Shown here one piece after another: positions 28,852 through 41,600 of a stretch of 64,000 nt of DNA; position 1 is the stretch's first letter; each line of letters begins with the position of its first letter. The position numbers were made by a program, and so were the translations under genes. This DNA is from Helichrysum umbraculigerum. Its lineage: Eukaryota; Streptophyta; Magnoliopsida; Asterales; Asteraceae. Where the stretch lies: NCBI GenBank assembly GCA_949592205.1, contig CATIUR010000001.1, forward strand, positions 41,681,001-41,745,000. The letters are read 5' to 3'. The notes beneath the pieces are model-generated. The model saw only the letters and a program-made list of their open reading frames with translations, was not told where the DNA came from and ran no database searches.

Positions 28852-31800
28852 TGTGACAATCCTCCAATTAGGGTATTTATTTAACCTAATTTCATGCATT
28901 ACCTAGAGTAATTCCCTGATTAAGTGAATTCAAACTATTTTGTGTATAAGTTCTGTGCAACTTACTATGTGATACGTGATGTATTTGATTGTAATTATGT
29001 GTATATATAATTACGTACAAAATAAATATATCGAACTCTACGAATTGAATACAATTATGTTGGTGATACAAAATAATTATTAATTCGAAAATTATTAATT
29101 ACAACTATTAGATAATTATATTATTGATATAATATAACAAATTATACGTTTTATAATAAACGTATTAATCGCGAATAATAAAGTTCCAAAATGAACTTCG
29201 AAAATACTTTCAAATAATTTTTAGTTAGAAATTATTATATAAAAGTATTATAACGAAAAGAAAACGAAACATTTAGACGATTGTTGTTACGCGTAATACG
29301 AACAGAAACAATTGTAAAACGCGCCTAGAGGTTCCAAATAATAAAAGTATTATTTCGTTAGTTACTGTTTTAATGTATAGAACATTACCTCAGAATATGA
29401 TTTCCGAATTTGACTAAAATCTGGCACGCGTTTTTAACTATACAGTACTTTTACTGTAAATAATTATATTGTACTTTTGACAAAGTATTGCAAGTATATG
29501 ATTATCAATTACTAAGTCTGAAAGATCGAGAAACATAGCGCGAAATTTTATTTTAACTAAAGTACCACAAATTATACCCGTACACGAAATTAACGGGCTA
29601 AAAACTACTAATAATGCACCAACTAAAATATATGGACGACACTTTTGTACTCCCTCCATACCTCTGTTGAAAATCTCGACTCAACTCTTCTCATATACAC
29701 TACCTCCTCCATCAATAATTCATTCACCTAAAATTTTCATCTGTGATTTTGTGTGTGTGTTGGGTCGAGCAGAGGAACAAGAAGAGAAGCAGGAGCTTCA
29801 AACTTTCATCACCATTCTCATTTTCACCTTCAATTCCTTCACAAACATCACTCAAACTAAACTCACAACAAAATGGTTTCTTGATCACTATCATCACCAT
29901 CGTTCAGAATCATCATCATCTTCATCAAAATCATTGTGAGGATAAATTTCTCAATTTTTATCTCATTTCTATAATTTCTTCAAATTATGAATATTGTTGA
30001 TGATTGTTGTTAGAACTTGTTAAAAACATGTTACAAAGTGTTTATATAACATATAATGATGATGAATCATGTTAAAAACGGATTTAAAATCAAAACCCGT
30101 ATGAATTTATTATAACAGAGAACGAACCAGAACCTGAAAACCCTTGAATCCGGCGGATTCAAGTGAATCCGGCGGATTCCCAGCCGAAACTCAGATGAAT
30201 CCGGCGGATTCACGGGAATCCGGCGGATTCCCAATTTTTAAACTTCGAATACGGCGGATTCCAAAGAATACGGCGTATTCCCACCTTTGACCCGCACGCA
30301 AACCTCGGCTAAAACGATGAACGAGTAAAAGACATACTTGAATCCGGCGGATTCATGTGAATCCGGCGGATTCCCCACATTTGAAACGAATACGGCGGAT
30401 TCATATGAATCCGGCGGATTCCCCTATTTTGTCTCGAATACGGCGTATTCACCAGAATACGGCGTATTCCCCACTGGTCCAACTTGAGACTTTTGCATTT
30501 TTAAATAATGTACAAACTAATAAACGGTATACGACTTATGTATTGATTATACAATTAATGGTACAGAATGATACGACAAGGGACTTAGAACTAGACGGAC
30601 ATATATTTGGGACATTAATTTAATACGGACAATTGGTCACGACAAAACTTCGAGACAATTACAAAATATATATATATATACAAACGAACGGACAATATAT
30701 ATATAACGAAACGTATGAAATAGAACGATTTAAATTATCTAGTACAACTATATACGACAAACGAAAACAAGTTATATTTTGTATAACTAACCAAGTTACG
30801 TTTTTGAAAATATAAACAATGACTAACTTTTATTCGCGACAATTAACAAACGACATATGTGAACAATATAACAAAGTTATTTTGATAACTATTATAATTA
30901 TGTTTTAAAAACATAATCGACAACAACGACAACTACATTCATATCTAGGTATATATGGATATTAACAATGACAACAACTAATATATATACTAGAATATAT
31001 ATATTCAACTAATATAAATATACATACTTGAATTCAACGACTAATTGAAACGCAAACCTCACCAGCAACTGAAATATTATAAACTTTACAACTTAACAAA
31101 TAATCCATATACTTATACAAGTATTATTATTTACGTCTAGGTATTTGAGGACGTGCTTGGATTGTTTGGTTAGCTTTATTTCGCTGAAGACTTGCAAATA
31201 GTGAGTTCACAGCCCCTAACTTTTATTGTTTTAAATGCTTTTAAAACCAGGGGTGGAAAACATAGAACAATGTGATATAACATGCTATATGCTTTATGTA
31301 TTGCGCTGCATGCTATTATGTGAAACTGATTAACATGATTTCTTTCATGCTATCAAACATGAACTATTTCAATAAAATGTTTTCATATTGAATTAACTGG
31401 ATTAATTATATGAAACGTTTTCACAACTTTTGGGAATAAGACAGCAGATCTTGGTACGATCCTAGGTTTACGCGAGGTAGTTGTAGTGCACATAAGTCCC
31501 AGTGCTTACAACCTATAACCATTAGCTAGGTGACTCTAGCCACTGAGTATACAGATAGTACTATCGATTTGACAACCCTCCCAGGATATTACTCGTTGGT
31601 CATTCCAACCACATCGACGATAGTCGTAACGAGGAGTGTATACTTAAGATGTTACTAAGGCAACAACAAAACAACTAGTCGTGGATTGGTTATAGTACTA
31701 GTGTCATTACTTTAACTCTAAAGGTTTAGCTCACCTTGGAGGGATTATAGTCTATATTTCCCACTTAATTATTCAACTACTCAACTAAACAACAACTTGG

Positions 31801-32733
31801 TTTGGGAAGGGTATTCCCTGTGATGACTAATAGGACAGGTGTTCCTTGAAAGACAAATTTTAGGAAACGTTTACCTTAATCGGTTGAACTTGGTTTCCCA
31901 CAAAACAACTATTTATAGGAAATGTTTTACTTAAAAGTTAAACATGTGTTTCCTGCAATAACTATTTTGGAATGTTTACCTTATTGTTAAACTTGAGTTC
32001 CTGTTAACTATCTGTTGGAAAATGTTTGCTTGACTGCTAAACCTGATTTTCCTAAACTATTGAAATGGATATGTTTAACTTATTTGATAAACCTGTATAT
32101 CCTGCGACTACTTATTAGGAAATGTTTATGATTAAACTTGTGTTTCCTACACAGTATTATTGTAGTAAGAATGACATTCTTACTAATTATAGGAAATGTT
32201 TTCTTTAATTAGAATACCTGTGTTTCCTACTTTACATATAAATATTATGTTTGTGTACATGAATGATTTATACAAAACTTAAACCTGTGAATTCACTCAA
32301 CATTCAATGTTGACAGTTTACTATGTTTTTCAGGGAATTAGGACTCAGGTACCCCTGCATGCATAAAGGACGTAGGCAACCTGACTATTTATGATGCCAC
32401 TTTTGGGACACAAGGATTTCCTTTGTATTATCAATTCCATTGGTTATACTTATGAAATCCCTCTTTTATAAATATGTATTTTCAAATACTTAAGTTGTCT
32501 TTGACAACCCTACTTATGTACGACTTTATAAGTCGTATCTTTTGTAATAACTTTAAGCTTATGGCATCTTAAATATATGTATGTTCTGTATGATCATATA
32601 CTCTGATACAGTGAATGCACTATCGAATCTGTCCGCCCTCAATGCTTAACTATTATTAAAATGCTTCCTCTAATTAACTAAAAGCTTCCGCTAAACTATT
32701 AATAAACACGATTACCGATTTGGGGGTGTGACA
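28852..32733 (+). repeat. 5' LTR of element F
   Basis: Starts TGTGACAATCC and ends GGGGGTGTGACA. Unusually long for its type. It contains the GAATCCGGCGGATTC array (30146-30469), AT-rich tracts and no convincing gene; short open frames across the array are by-products of the repeat. Confidence 0.93.
30146..30469. repeat. Array of twelve 15-bp palindromes in six 19-bp-spaced pairs (5' LTR of F)
   Basis: Units start at 30146/30165, 30197/30216, 30247/30266, 30340/30359, 30388/30407 and 30436/30455, so each pair is spaced exactly 19 bp. Seven units are GAATCCGGCGGATTC, three are GAATACGGCGTATTC and two are the mixed form GAATACGGCGGATTC. The first two types are perfect inverted repeats around one central base. 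Confidence 0.9.
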
Positions 32734-32738
32734 GAGAT

Positions 32739-32752
32739 TGGTATCAGAGCCA
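32739..32752 (+). promoter_or_regulatory. tRNA-iMet primer-binding site of element F
   Basis: TGGTATCAGAGCCA lies five bases after the LTR end; it is complementary to the 3' end of initiator methionine tRNA, the usual primer of Tekay elements. Confidence 0.92.
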
Positions 32753-32885
32753 TTGGTTATAGAGAACTAGAAGTCTTTAAGTGACTAAAAACCTTAGAGA
32801 CCTAGACTATAGCCTTGGCTAACACATTTCAGCATTCATACTATTGCATACGTCTGACACGTCACACACGATTCTTTGACTAGGT

Positions 32886-33668
32886 ATGTCGAGACACGCA
32901 CCTATTCACATCACTGATTCTGATACTGAGGAGGATCCCATGGAGGGATCATACGACGGGATACCTATAGCCGTGTCTGAGGAGGTTTACCCGCCTACAT
33001 TCCCTAGAGATACTTCATATGGTTCGATAGCCACTCCACCATTGCCATCCACTGATCCTGCTACCCATATGTTAGGATCTATCTCTATGTCTAGACGTCA
33101 TCTTATTGGAGAGCCTGATTTTAGGCCTACACCGAGGAGGATACCGCTGTCGTGTGTTAGGGATTTTCCCATAGGACCCTCATCGTCTCGAGGCAAAGAG
33201 CCGATGACTGAGGAGCGGGAGATTCGCTGTGATCAGCAGACACCGAGAGCTATAGTTCCACATCTGGACTGGATGCCACGCATTCTACGTCACTGGAGGA
33301 CCATTGAGAGGATTCCTTCCACCTATGAGACTGGGGAGTCATCTCACACACCGACATCTCTACATTTGACCGAGGAGCCTCTGGAGCTTACGGTCCCTAC
33401 TGTAGTCGCCGTTATTCGTACCTTGCTGGGATTTCATTTTGGTACGCAGTCTGCCATCAGGGTGATGCGCAGTGACACCTCTCGTCTTGATGATGATGTG
33501 CTGGCGATATATGGACGCCTTGCGACTTCTGAGTTGCATATTGAGGTAGACAGGGAGTCTGCCGATACTACTAGAGCACGTCTGATCCGACTAGAGCGTC
33601 GTTTCGAGACTACAGGCATCGCAGTTGGATTCAGTGTGTTGATGGTTGCTGTTAGGATGGTTGTGTGA
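32886..33668 (+). CDS. Extra ORF ahead of gag in element F (unknown function)
   Basis: 260 codons from ATG 32886, shortly after the primer site, uninterrupted. It begins acidic (DSDTEEDPMEG), has a Pro/Ser/Arg-rich middle, and ends with a helix-forming charged stretch (SRLDDDVLAIYGRLATSEL to RLIRLERRFETTG) followed by a hydrophobic tail GIAVGFSVLMVAVRMVV, which could be a C-terminal membrane anchor. I recognise no domain. About 360 bp of non-coding sequence separate it from gag. It is intact although gag-pol of the same copy is broken. Alternative: a 5'-leader ORF without function. Confidence 0.6.
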   Translation: MSRHAPIHITDSDTEEDPMEGSYDGIPIAVSEEVYPPTFPRDTSYGSIATPPLPSTDPATHMLGSISMSRRHLIGEPDFRPTPRRIPLSCVRDFPIGPSSSRGKEPMTEEREIRCDQQTPRAIVPHLDWMPRILRHWRTIERIPSTYETGESSHTPTSLHLTEEPLELTVPTVVAVIRTLLGFHFGTQSAIRVMRSDTSRLDDDVLAIYGRLATSELHIEVDRESADTTRARLIRLERRFETTGIAVGFSVLMVAVRMVV

Positions 33669-34032
33669 TGGAGTCTACCGTATTTCTTCTAGACCGTATG
33701 TATGATGTATTAGGACTGTAGTTATGATGTATTTGGGTTGACTTTTGACTAGATGGATGTATAGGTTAAATCCGTCACATTTTGTAGATCATGTTTGATC
33801 CGATGGGTATCTTTTGTAGTAAATCCCATCTTTGTACAAAACTTATGTAACAACAATTAACCCATGATCATGATATACATAACTTATGTTTGGTTTACAT
33901 TATTATATACATTGTGAATGATATCAATTGGTGATTGACTTCATACTATATTTATATTTATCACTTACTTTATGAGTGATGATTTGATTAGATATCTTAC
34001 GAGTGTTTCTTGTGTGTGATTAGGACTGAATC
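33669..34032 (+). other. Non-coding gap between the extra ORF and gag of F
   Basis: AT-rich, with repeated TATGATGTATT and TATATACAT strings; it ends in TTTCTTGTGTGTGATTAGGACTGAATC before the gag ATG, and the TTAG could be a splice acceptor. Nothing else is seen. Confidence 0.5.
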
Positions 34033-35628
34033 ATGCCGCCTAAACGTAGAATTACCAGGAATAGCCATCGAAACCCCACACCACCTCCTGCTGTTGAGGA
34101 GACTACTGAACAAATGGTTAACCGAAGGATTTCTGAAGCCCTTGCTCAGTATGATACTGACCGAAACCGTAGCGGTAGTAGAGAAACCGAACCAAACGCA
34201 TCAGGTAGTAACCCTGAGAGCACTCAGAAAGGATGTTCATATAAGACATTCCTAGCCTGTAAACCGAGTCATTTCCGTGGTACTGAAGGTGCCATTGGAA
34301 TCATCCATTGGATAGAGAAAATGGAGTCTGTGCTAGAAATTAGCAAGTGTGCTCGTGAAGATATGGTCATGTATGCTACATGCACGTTTAGTGATAAGGC
34401 TTTGACTTGGTGGAACGCCCAAAAGCAAGCAATGGGACGTCCAGCCGCTCATTCACTGTTTTGGGAAACTCTGAAAACTATGGTCATGGAAGAGTTTTGT
34501 CCCCGCAGTGAGCTGCAGAAGATTGAGTCTGAACTCTGGAACATTGCTATGGTTGGTGCTGATGTCACAGGATATACCACCAGATTTCAAGAACTGGCAC
34601 GCCTTGTACCTCACATGGTCACTCCTGAGTACAAGCGCACTGAAAGGTATATTTGGGGCTTAGTGCCGCAAATTCGAAGTTTGGTAACATCAGCGAATCC
34701 TGCTACCTTTAAGATTGCTGTGGAACTAGCACAGCGTTTGACTGATGAAGCAGTAAGAATGGGGAATCTTACTAAGAAGGCTGCTACTGAAAAGGTTGAA
34801 TCCAGCAATGCTGATGCTGGGAAGGGAAAACGCAAGTGGAATGACCGTCAGGGTCACAAGAATAAGAAACAGGCTAGTACCACGAAAGCCTACATTGCCA
34901 CTACTACTGAGCCAAAGACTTACATGGGGAGTAAGCCCAAGTGTGGCAAGTGTGAACATCACCATGATGGTGATTGTACTTTCTGTGGGAATTGCAAACG
35001 CTGGGGGCATCTGGCCTAATACTGTAGAGCGAACCCTACCGCTCAAGCAAATAGGGATCGACCAGCAAATGGATGTTTCGAATGTGGTGAGCAAGGTCAT
35101 TTCCGAAACAAGTGCCCTAAACTGAACCGTGGTAATCAAAATAATCCGAACCGCCCTGCAAACCCGAACAACAACAATAATCGTGGAAACGTCAACAACC
35201 AGCCAGCTAGGGGTCGTGCATTTGTCGTTGGAGCGCAAGAGGCACGCCAGGACCCTAACACTGTCACTGGTACGTTTCTAGTTAACGATCATTATGCATC
35301 CGTATTATTTGATTCTGGCGCCGATTTGAGTTTTGTGTCTAAGGACTTTAGACCACTATTAGACGTTAGATCTTGTAAGCTAGACAACAAGTACACCTTA
35401 GAACTGGCCGATGGTAGGTTGATTGAATCAGGAGAAATAGTACCAGGATGTACTCTAGCATTGGAGAGTCATCTTTTCAAAATAGACTTACTACCGGTTG
35501 AGTTGGGAAGTTTTGACATCGTAGTCGGTATGGACTGGTTGTCGAAAAATCATGCAGAGATTTTTTGCTTTGATAAAATGGTATGTTTACCATTGTCAAC
35601 TGAGGACGAGTGCCGTCAAAACTATTAA
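34033..35628 (+). pseudogene. gag-pol: Gag and protease of element F (one in-frame stop)
   Basis: One frame from the ATG at 34033, interrupted by a TAA at 35017-35019 within the zinc-knuckle region. The Gag core shows FRGTEGAIGIIHWIEKMES, CTFSDKALTWWNAQ and YTTRFQELARLVPHM. Two CCHC-type knuckles follow: CGNCKRWGHLA then the stop, and CFECGEQGHFRNKC. The protease has LFDSGADLSFVSKDF and GMDWLSKNH. The frame is lost near 35600 by a small deletion or insertion, after which the pol frame at 35552 takes over. Nucleic-acid binding and particle assembly are the family roles. Confidence 0.88.
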
Positions 35629-37207
35629 TTGCTTAAAAGCTTGTAAATATCTCCGCAAGGGATATCCAGCATTTTTGGCGCATGTTGTTGAAAAGAAACC
35701 TGTAGAGAGACGCTTAGACGATATACCTGTAGTACGAGACTATCCGGGAGTGTTTCCTGATGATCTTCCAGGATTACCACCTCCGCGACAAGTCGAGTTT
35801 CGCATCGATCTGGTGCCTGGAGCCACACCAATCGCTCGCTCACCTTATCGTCTAGCTCCATCAGAGATGCAAGAACTGTCTACACAGTTGCAAGAGCTCT
35901 TAGACTTAGGATTCATCCGACCGAGCTTTTCACCTTGGGGAGCTCCGGTTTTGTTTGTCAAGAAGAAAGATGGATCTATGCGCATGTGTATTGACTACAG
36001 AGAGTTGAATAAAGTAACTATCAAGAACCGATATCCGTTACCACGCATTGACGATCTATTTGATCAGCTACAAGGATCAAGTTACTACTCGAAGATCGAT
36101 CTGCGTTCTGGTTATCATCAACTGAAGGTTCGAGAAGAGGATGTGCCGAAGACAGCGTTTAGGACTCGTTATGGTCATTATGAGTTCCTAGTCATGCCGT
36201 TTGGATTGACTAATGCGCCGGCAGTATTTATGGATCTCATGAACCGAGTGTGCAAACCTTACTTAGATAAGTTTGTCATTGTATTCATTGATGATATTTT
36301 GATTTACTCAAAGACGAAAGAGGATCATGAACAACATTTAAAACTTATCCTCCGACTACTTGAGAACGAGAAGCTGTATGCTAAGTTCTCCAAATGCGAA
36401 TTTTGGATTAGAGAGGTTCATTTCCTAGGTCACGTGATCAATGATAAGGGAATTCATGTGGACCCATCCAAAATAGAGGCGATTAAGAACTGGAAAGCAC
36501 CGGAAACTCCCACAGAAATTCGACAATTTCTTGGTTTGGCTAGCTATTATCGACGATTTATAGAGAACTTTTCAAAGATAGCCCAGTCACTCACCACCTT
36601 AACTCAGAAGGATAAGAAATTCGAATGGGGAGAGAAACAAGAAAACGCCTTCCAACTGTTGAAACAAAAGTTGAGCACCGCACCGATTCTATCCTTACCT
36701 GAGGGAACAGAGAACTTCATTGTTTATTGTGACGCCTCACATCAAGGATTAGGTTGTGTTCTCATGCAAAACGACAAAGTTATTGCTTATGCATCTCGTC
36801 AATTGAAGATTCACGAGAAGAACTATACAACTCATGACTTAGAGTTAGGAGCAGTCATTTTTGCATTGAAGATTTGGAGACACTACTTATATGGCACAAA
36901 GTGTACGATCTTCACTGACCACAAAAGCCTACAACACATATTCGACCAGAAAGAGCTCAACATGAGACAGAGACGTTGGGTCGAATTGCTGAATGATTAC
37001 GACTGTGAGATTAAGTACCATCCGGGCAAGGCTAATGTAGTAGCAGATGCCTTGAGTCGTAAAGAGAACGTTAAGCCTCGCAGAGTTCGAGCCTTGGTGC
37101 TAACGATTCACTCGAATCTCATTACTCAAATTCGTGACGCGCAACAATTAGCTTTCACCGCCGAGCGCATGAAAGGCGAATCCCTGAAGGGAATGGAGAA
37201 AGCTTGA
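35552..37207 (+). pseudogene. pol: Reverse transcriptase and RNase H of element F
   Basis: Protein sense starts about 35600 (INCLKACKYLRKGYPAF). Reverse transcriptase: GAPVLFVKKKDGSMRMCIDY, RYPLPRIDDLFDQLQG, PFGLTNAPAVFMDLMN and the catalytic FIDDILIY, all conserved. RNase H: YCDASHQGLGCVLMQNDK, HDLELGAVIFALKIW and TDHKSLQHIFDQKELN, ending KANVVADALSRKE. The frame ends at TGA 37205-37207 through a frameshift; the continuation is in the frame at 37215. Confidence 0.9.
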
Positions 37208-37214
37208 AACAAAA

Positions 37215-38057
37215 GAGAATGGAGTTTTATACTTCATGAATAGAATTTAGGTACCTTGCGACGATGAACTCCGTAAGCTGATTTTGGACGAAGCTCACAA
37301 GTCCAACTACTCGATTCATCCTGGTGCAGATAAGATGTACCAAGATGTGAAAGGTTTCTATTGGTGGCCTAATATGAAGAGAGACATCGCTACTTATGTC
37401 AGCAAATGTCTAACTTGTTCAAAGGTCAAGGTTGAGTATCAAAAACCTTCCGGACTTTTGCAACAACCAGTGATGCCACAATGGAAATGGGAACACATAA
37501 CGATGGATTTCATCACAAAGCTACCAAAGACATCAACTGGAGTTGATTCAATTTGGGTGATTGTCGATAGACTGACGAAATCAGCCCACTTCATTGCTTT
37601 CAAAGAGACTGACAAGCTTGAGAAACTGGCAAAGATCTATATCAAAGAAGTCGTTTCTCGGCACGGTGTGCCACTATCAATTATATCTGATAGAGATAGC
37701 AGATTCACATCTCGTTTCTGGCAAACGCTACAACAGGCCCTAGGTACTCGACTCGATATGAGTACGGCCTATCATCCGCAAACCGATGGCCAGAGTGAAC
37801 GAACGATTCAAATGCTCGAAGATTTACTACGAGCATGTGTGATTGACTTTGGAGGAAATTGGGATACTCGTCTTCCATTAGCTGAGTTTTCCTACAACAA
37901 TAGTTATCACACCAGCATACAGATGGCACCGTTTGAAGCGTTGTATAGACGTAAGTGCCGATCTCCACTCTGTTGGGCAGAGTTGGATGACAGACAACTA
38001 TCCGGACCCGAACTTGTCCAGGAAACTACAGACAAAATATCTCAAGTGCTGAACTGA
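37215..38057 (+). pseudogene. pol: Integrase of element F (two in-frame stops)
   Basis: From about 37215 this frame carries the linker, a TAG near 37249 in place of a Trp codon, then the zinc domain DEAHKSNYSIHPG...SKCLTCSKVK, and the core with MDFITKLPKTSTG, ISDRDSRFTSRFW and HPQTDGQSERTIQMLED (the D, D and E residues). A TGA at 38055-38057 ends the open stretch; the next codon continues in the same frame. Confidence 0.9.
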
Positions 38058-38570
38058 TTGAAAGCGGCGAGAGATAGACAGAAGAGTTACGCCGATAACC
38101 GCCGTAAACCTCTTGAGTTTCAAGTAGGAGATAAAGTTCTACTCAAAGTATCGCCTTGGAAAGGGATAGCACGATTTGGCAAACGAGGAAAACTGAACCC
38201 GCGATATGTTGGACCTTTTGAGATCCTTGCTAGGATTGGTCCTGTTGCTTATAAACTCAAACTACCACAAGAGCTTAGTAGTATTCACGACACTTTTCAT
38301 GTGTGTAATTTGAAGAAGTGTCTTTCGGACGAAACACTTATTATACCTCCTAACGAAGTCTTCATAAACTCAAAGCTTAACTTTGTGGAGGAACCAATCG
38401 AAATAGCTGATACGAAAACACAAAGACTGAGAAACAAACGAATCAAACTCGTCAAGGTTCGATGGAATTCGAAGCATGGCCCAGAGTTTACTTGGGAACG
38501 TGAGGATGAGATAAGAAAGAAGTACCCTCACCTGTTCGAACAAGCGACCGACACGAATAATACAAATTAA
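38058..38570 (+). pseudogene. pol: Integrase C-terminus and chromodomain-like tail of F
   Basis: 170 codons in frame with the integrase. FQVGDKVLLKVSPWKG, YVGPFEILARIGPVAYKLKLP and, at the end, KVRWNSKHGPEFTWERED, the chromodomain-like feature of Tekay elements. The TAA at 38568-38570 lies 22 bp before the polypurine tract. Confidence 0.9.
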
Positions 38571-38591
38571 ATCTCGGGACGAGATTTCGCT

Positions 38592-38604
38592 AACAGGGGG
38601 AGAA
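38592..38604 (+). promoter_or_regulatory. Polypurine tract of element F
   Basis: AACAGGGGGAGAA directly before TGTGACAATCC, the 3' LTR start. Confidence 0.92.
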
Positions 38605-41600
38605 TGTGACAATCCTCCAATTAGGGTATTTACTTAACCTAATTTCATGCATTACCTAGAGTAATTCCCTGATTAAGTGAATTCAAACTATTTTGTGTAT
38701 AAGTTCTGTGCAACTTACTATGTGATACGTGATGTATTTGATTGTAATTATGTGTATATATAATTACGTACAAAATAAATATATCGAACTCTACGAATTG
38801 AATACAATTATGTTGGTGATACAAAATAATTAATAATTCGAAAATTATTAATTACAACTATTAGATAATTATATTATTGATATAATATAACAAATTATAC
38901 GTTTTATAATAAACGTATTAATCGCGAATAATAAAGTTCCAAAATGAACTTCGAAAATACTTTCAAATAATTTTTAGTTAGAAATTATTATATAAAAGTA
39001 TTATAACGAAAAGAAAACGAAACATTTAGACGATTGTTGTTACGCGTAATACGAACAGAAACAATTGTAAAACGCGCCTAGAGGTTCCAAATAATAAAAG
39101 TATTATTTCGTAAGTTACTGTTTTAATGTATAGAACATTACCTCAGAATATGATTTCCGAATTTGACTAAAATCTGGCACGCGTTTTTAACTATACAGTA
39201 CTTTTACTGTAAATAATTATATTGTACTTTTGACAAAGTATTGCAAGTATATGATTATCAATTACTAAGTCTGAAAGATCGAGAAACATAGCGCGAAATT
39301 TTATTTTAACTAAAGTACCACAAATTATACCCGTACACGAATATAACGGGCTAAAAACTACTAATAATGCACCAACTAAAATATCTGGACGACACTTTTG
39401 TACTCCCTCCATACCTCTGTTGAAAATCTCGACTCAACTCTTCTCATATACACTACCTCCTCCATCAATAATTCATTCACCTAAAATTTTCATCTGTGAT
39501 TTTGTGTGTGTGTTGGGTCGAGCAGAGGAACAAGAAGAGAAGCAGGAGCTTCAAACTTTCATCACCATTCTCATTTTCACCTTCAATTCCTTCACAAACA
39601 TCACTCAAACTAAACTCACAACAAAATGGTTTCTTGATCACTATCATCACCATCGTTCAGAATTTTCATCATCTTCATCAAAATCATTGTGAGGATAAAT
39701 TTCTCCATTTTTATCTGATTTCTATAATTTCTTCAAATTATGAATATTGTTGACGATTGTTGTTAGAACTTGTTAAAAACATGTTACAAAGTGTTTATAT
39801 AACATATAATGATGATGGATCATGTTAAAAACGGATTTAAAATCAAAACCCGTATGAATTTATTATAACAGAGAACGAACCAGAACCTGAAAACCCTTGA
39901 ATCCGGCGGATTCAAGTGAATCCGGCGGATTCCCAGCCGAAACTCAGATGAATCCGGCGGATTCACGGGAATCCGGCGGATTCCCAATTTTTAAACTTCG
40001 AATACGGCGGATTCCAAAGAATACGGCGTATTCCCACCTTTGACCCGCACGCAAACCTCGGCTAAAACGATGAACGAGCAAAATACATACTTGAATCCGA
40101 CGGATTCATGTGAATCCGGCGGATTCCCCACATTTGAAACGAATACGGCGGATTCATATGAATCCGGCGGATTCCCCTATTTTGTCTCGAATACGGCGTA
40201 TTCACCAGAATACGGCGTATTCCCCACTGGTCCAACTTGAGACTTTTGCATTTTTAAATAATGTACAAACTAATAAACGGTATACGACTTATGTATTGAT
40301 TATACAATTAATGGTACAGAATGATACGACAAGGGACTTAGAACTAGACGGACATATATTTGGGACATTAATTTAATACGGACAATTGGTCACGACAAAA
40401 CTTCGAGACAATTACAAAATATATATATATATACAAACGAACGGACAATATATATATATAACGAAACGTATGAAATAGAACGATTTAAATTATCTAGTAC
40501 AACTATATACGACAAACGAAAACAAGTTATATTTTGTATAACTAACCAAGTTACGTTTTTGAAAATATAAACAATGACTAAGTTTTATTCGCGACAATTA
40601 ACAAACGACATATGTGAACAATATAACAAAGTTATTTTGATAACTATTATAATTATGTTTTAAAAACATAATCGACAACAACGACAACTACATTCATATC
40701 TATGTATATATGGATATTAACAATGACAACAACTAATATATATACTAGAATATATATATTCAACTAATATAAATATACATACTTGAATTCAACGACTAAT
40801 TGAAACGCAAACCTCATCAGCAACTGAAATATTATAAACTTTACAACTTAACAAATAATCCATATACTTATACAAGTATTATTATTTGCGTCTAGGTATT
40901 TGAGGACGCGCTTGGATTGTTTCGTTAGCTTTATTTCGCTGAAGACTTGCAAATAGTGAGTTCACAGCCCCTAACTTTTATTGTTTTAAATGCTTTTAAA
41001 ACCAGGGGTGGAAAACATAGAACAATGTGATATAACATGCTATATGCTTTATGTATTGCGCTGCATGCTATTATGTGAAACTGATTAACATGATTTCTTT
41101 CATGCTATCAAACATGAACTATTTCTATAAAATGTTTTCATATTGAATTAACTGGATTAATTATATGAAACGTTTTCACAACTTTTGGGAATAAGACAGC
41201 AGATATTGGTATGATCCTAGGTTTACGCGAGGTAGTTGTAGTGCACATAAGTCCCAGTGCTTACAACATATAACCATTAGCTAGGGGACTCTAGCCACTG
41301 AGTATACAGATAGTACTATCGATTTGACAACCCTCCCAGGATATTACTCGTTGGTCATTCCAACCACATCGACGATAGTCGTAACGAGGAGTGTATACTT
41401 AAGATGTTACTGAGGCAACAACAAAACAACTAGTCGTGGATTGGTTATAGTACTAGTGTCGTTACTTTAACTCTAAAGGTTTAGCTCACCTTGGAGGGAT
41501 TATAGTCTATATTTCCCACTTAATTATTCAACTACTCAACTAAACAACAACTTGGTTTGGGAAGGGTATTCCCTGTGATGACTAATAGGACAGGTGTTCC

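Noticed and set aside
30146..30469. CRISPR-like appearance of the regularly spaced repeats in LTR F
   Set aside because: The repeats are 15 bp with 4-bp gaps inside pairs, there are no uniform unique spacers, the array is duplicated in both LTRs of a plant retrotransposon, and no cas-like gene is present.
29667..30815. Small open frames in the F LTR (and copies near 39420-40376)
   Set aside because: They are low-complexity or repeat-derived, differ in the two LTR copies only as expected from drift, and lie within an LTR.
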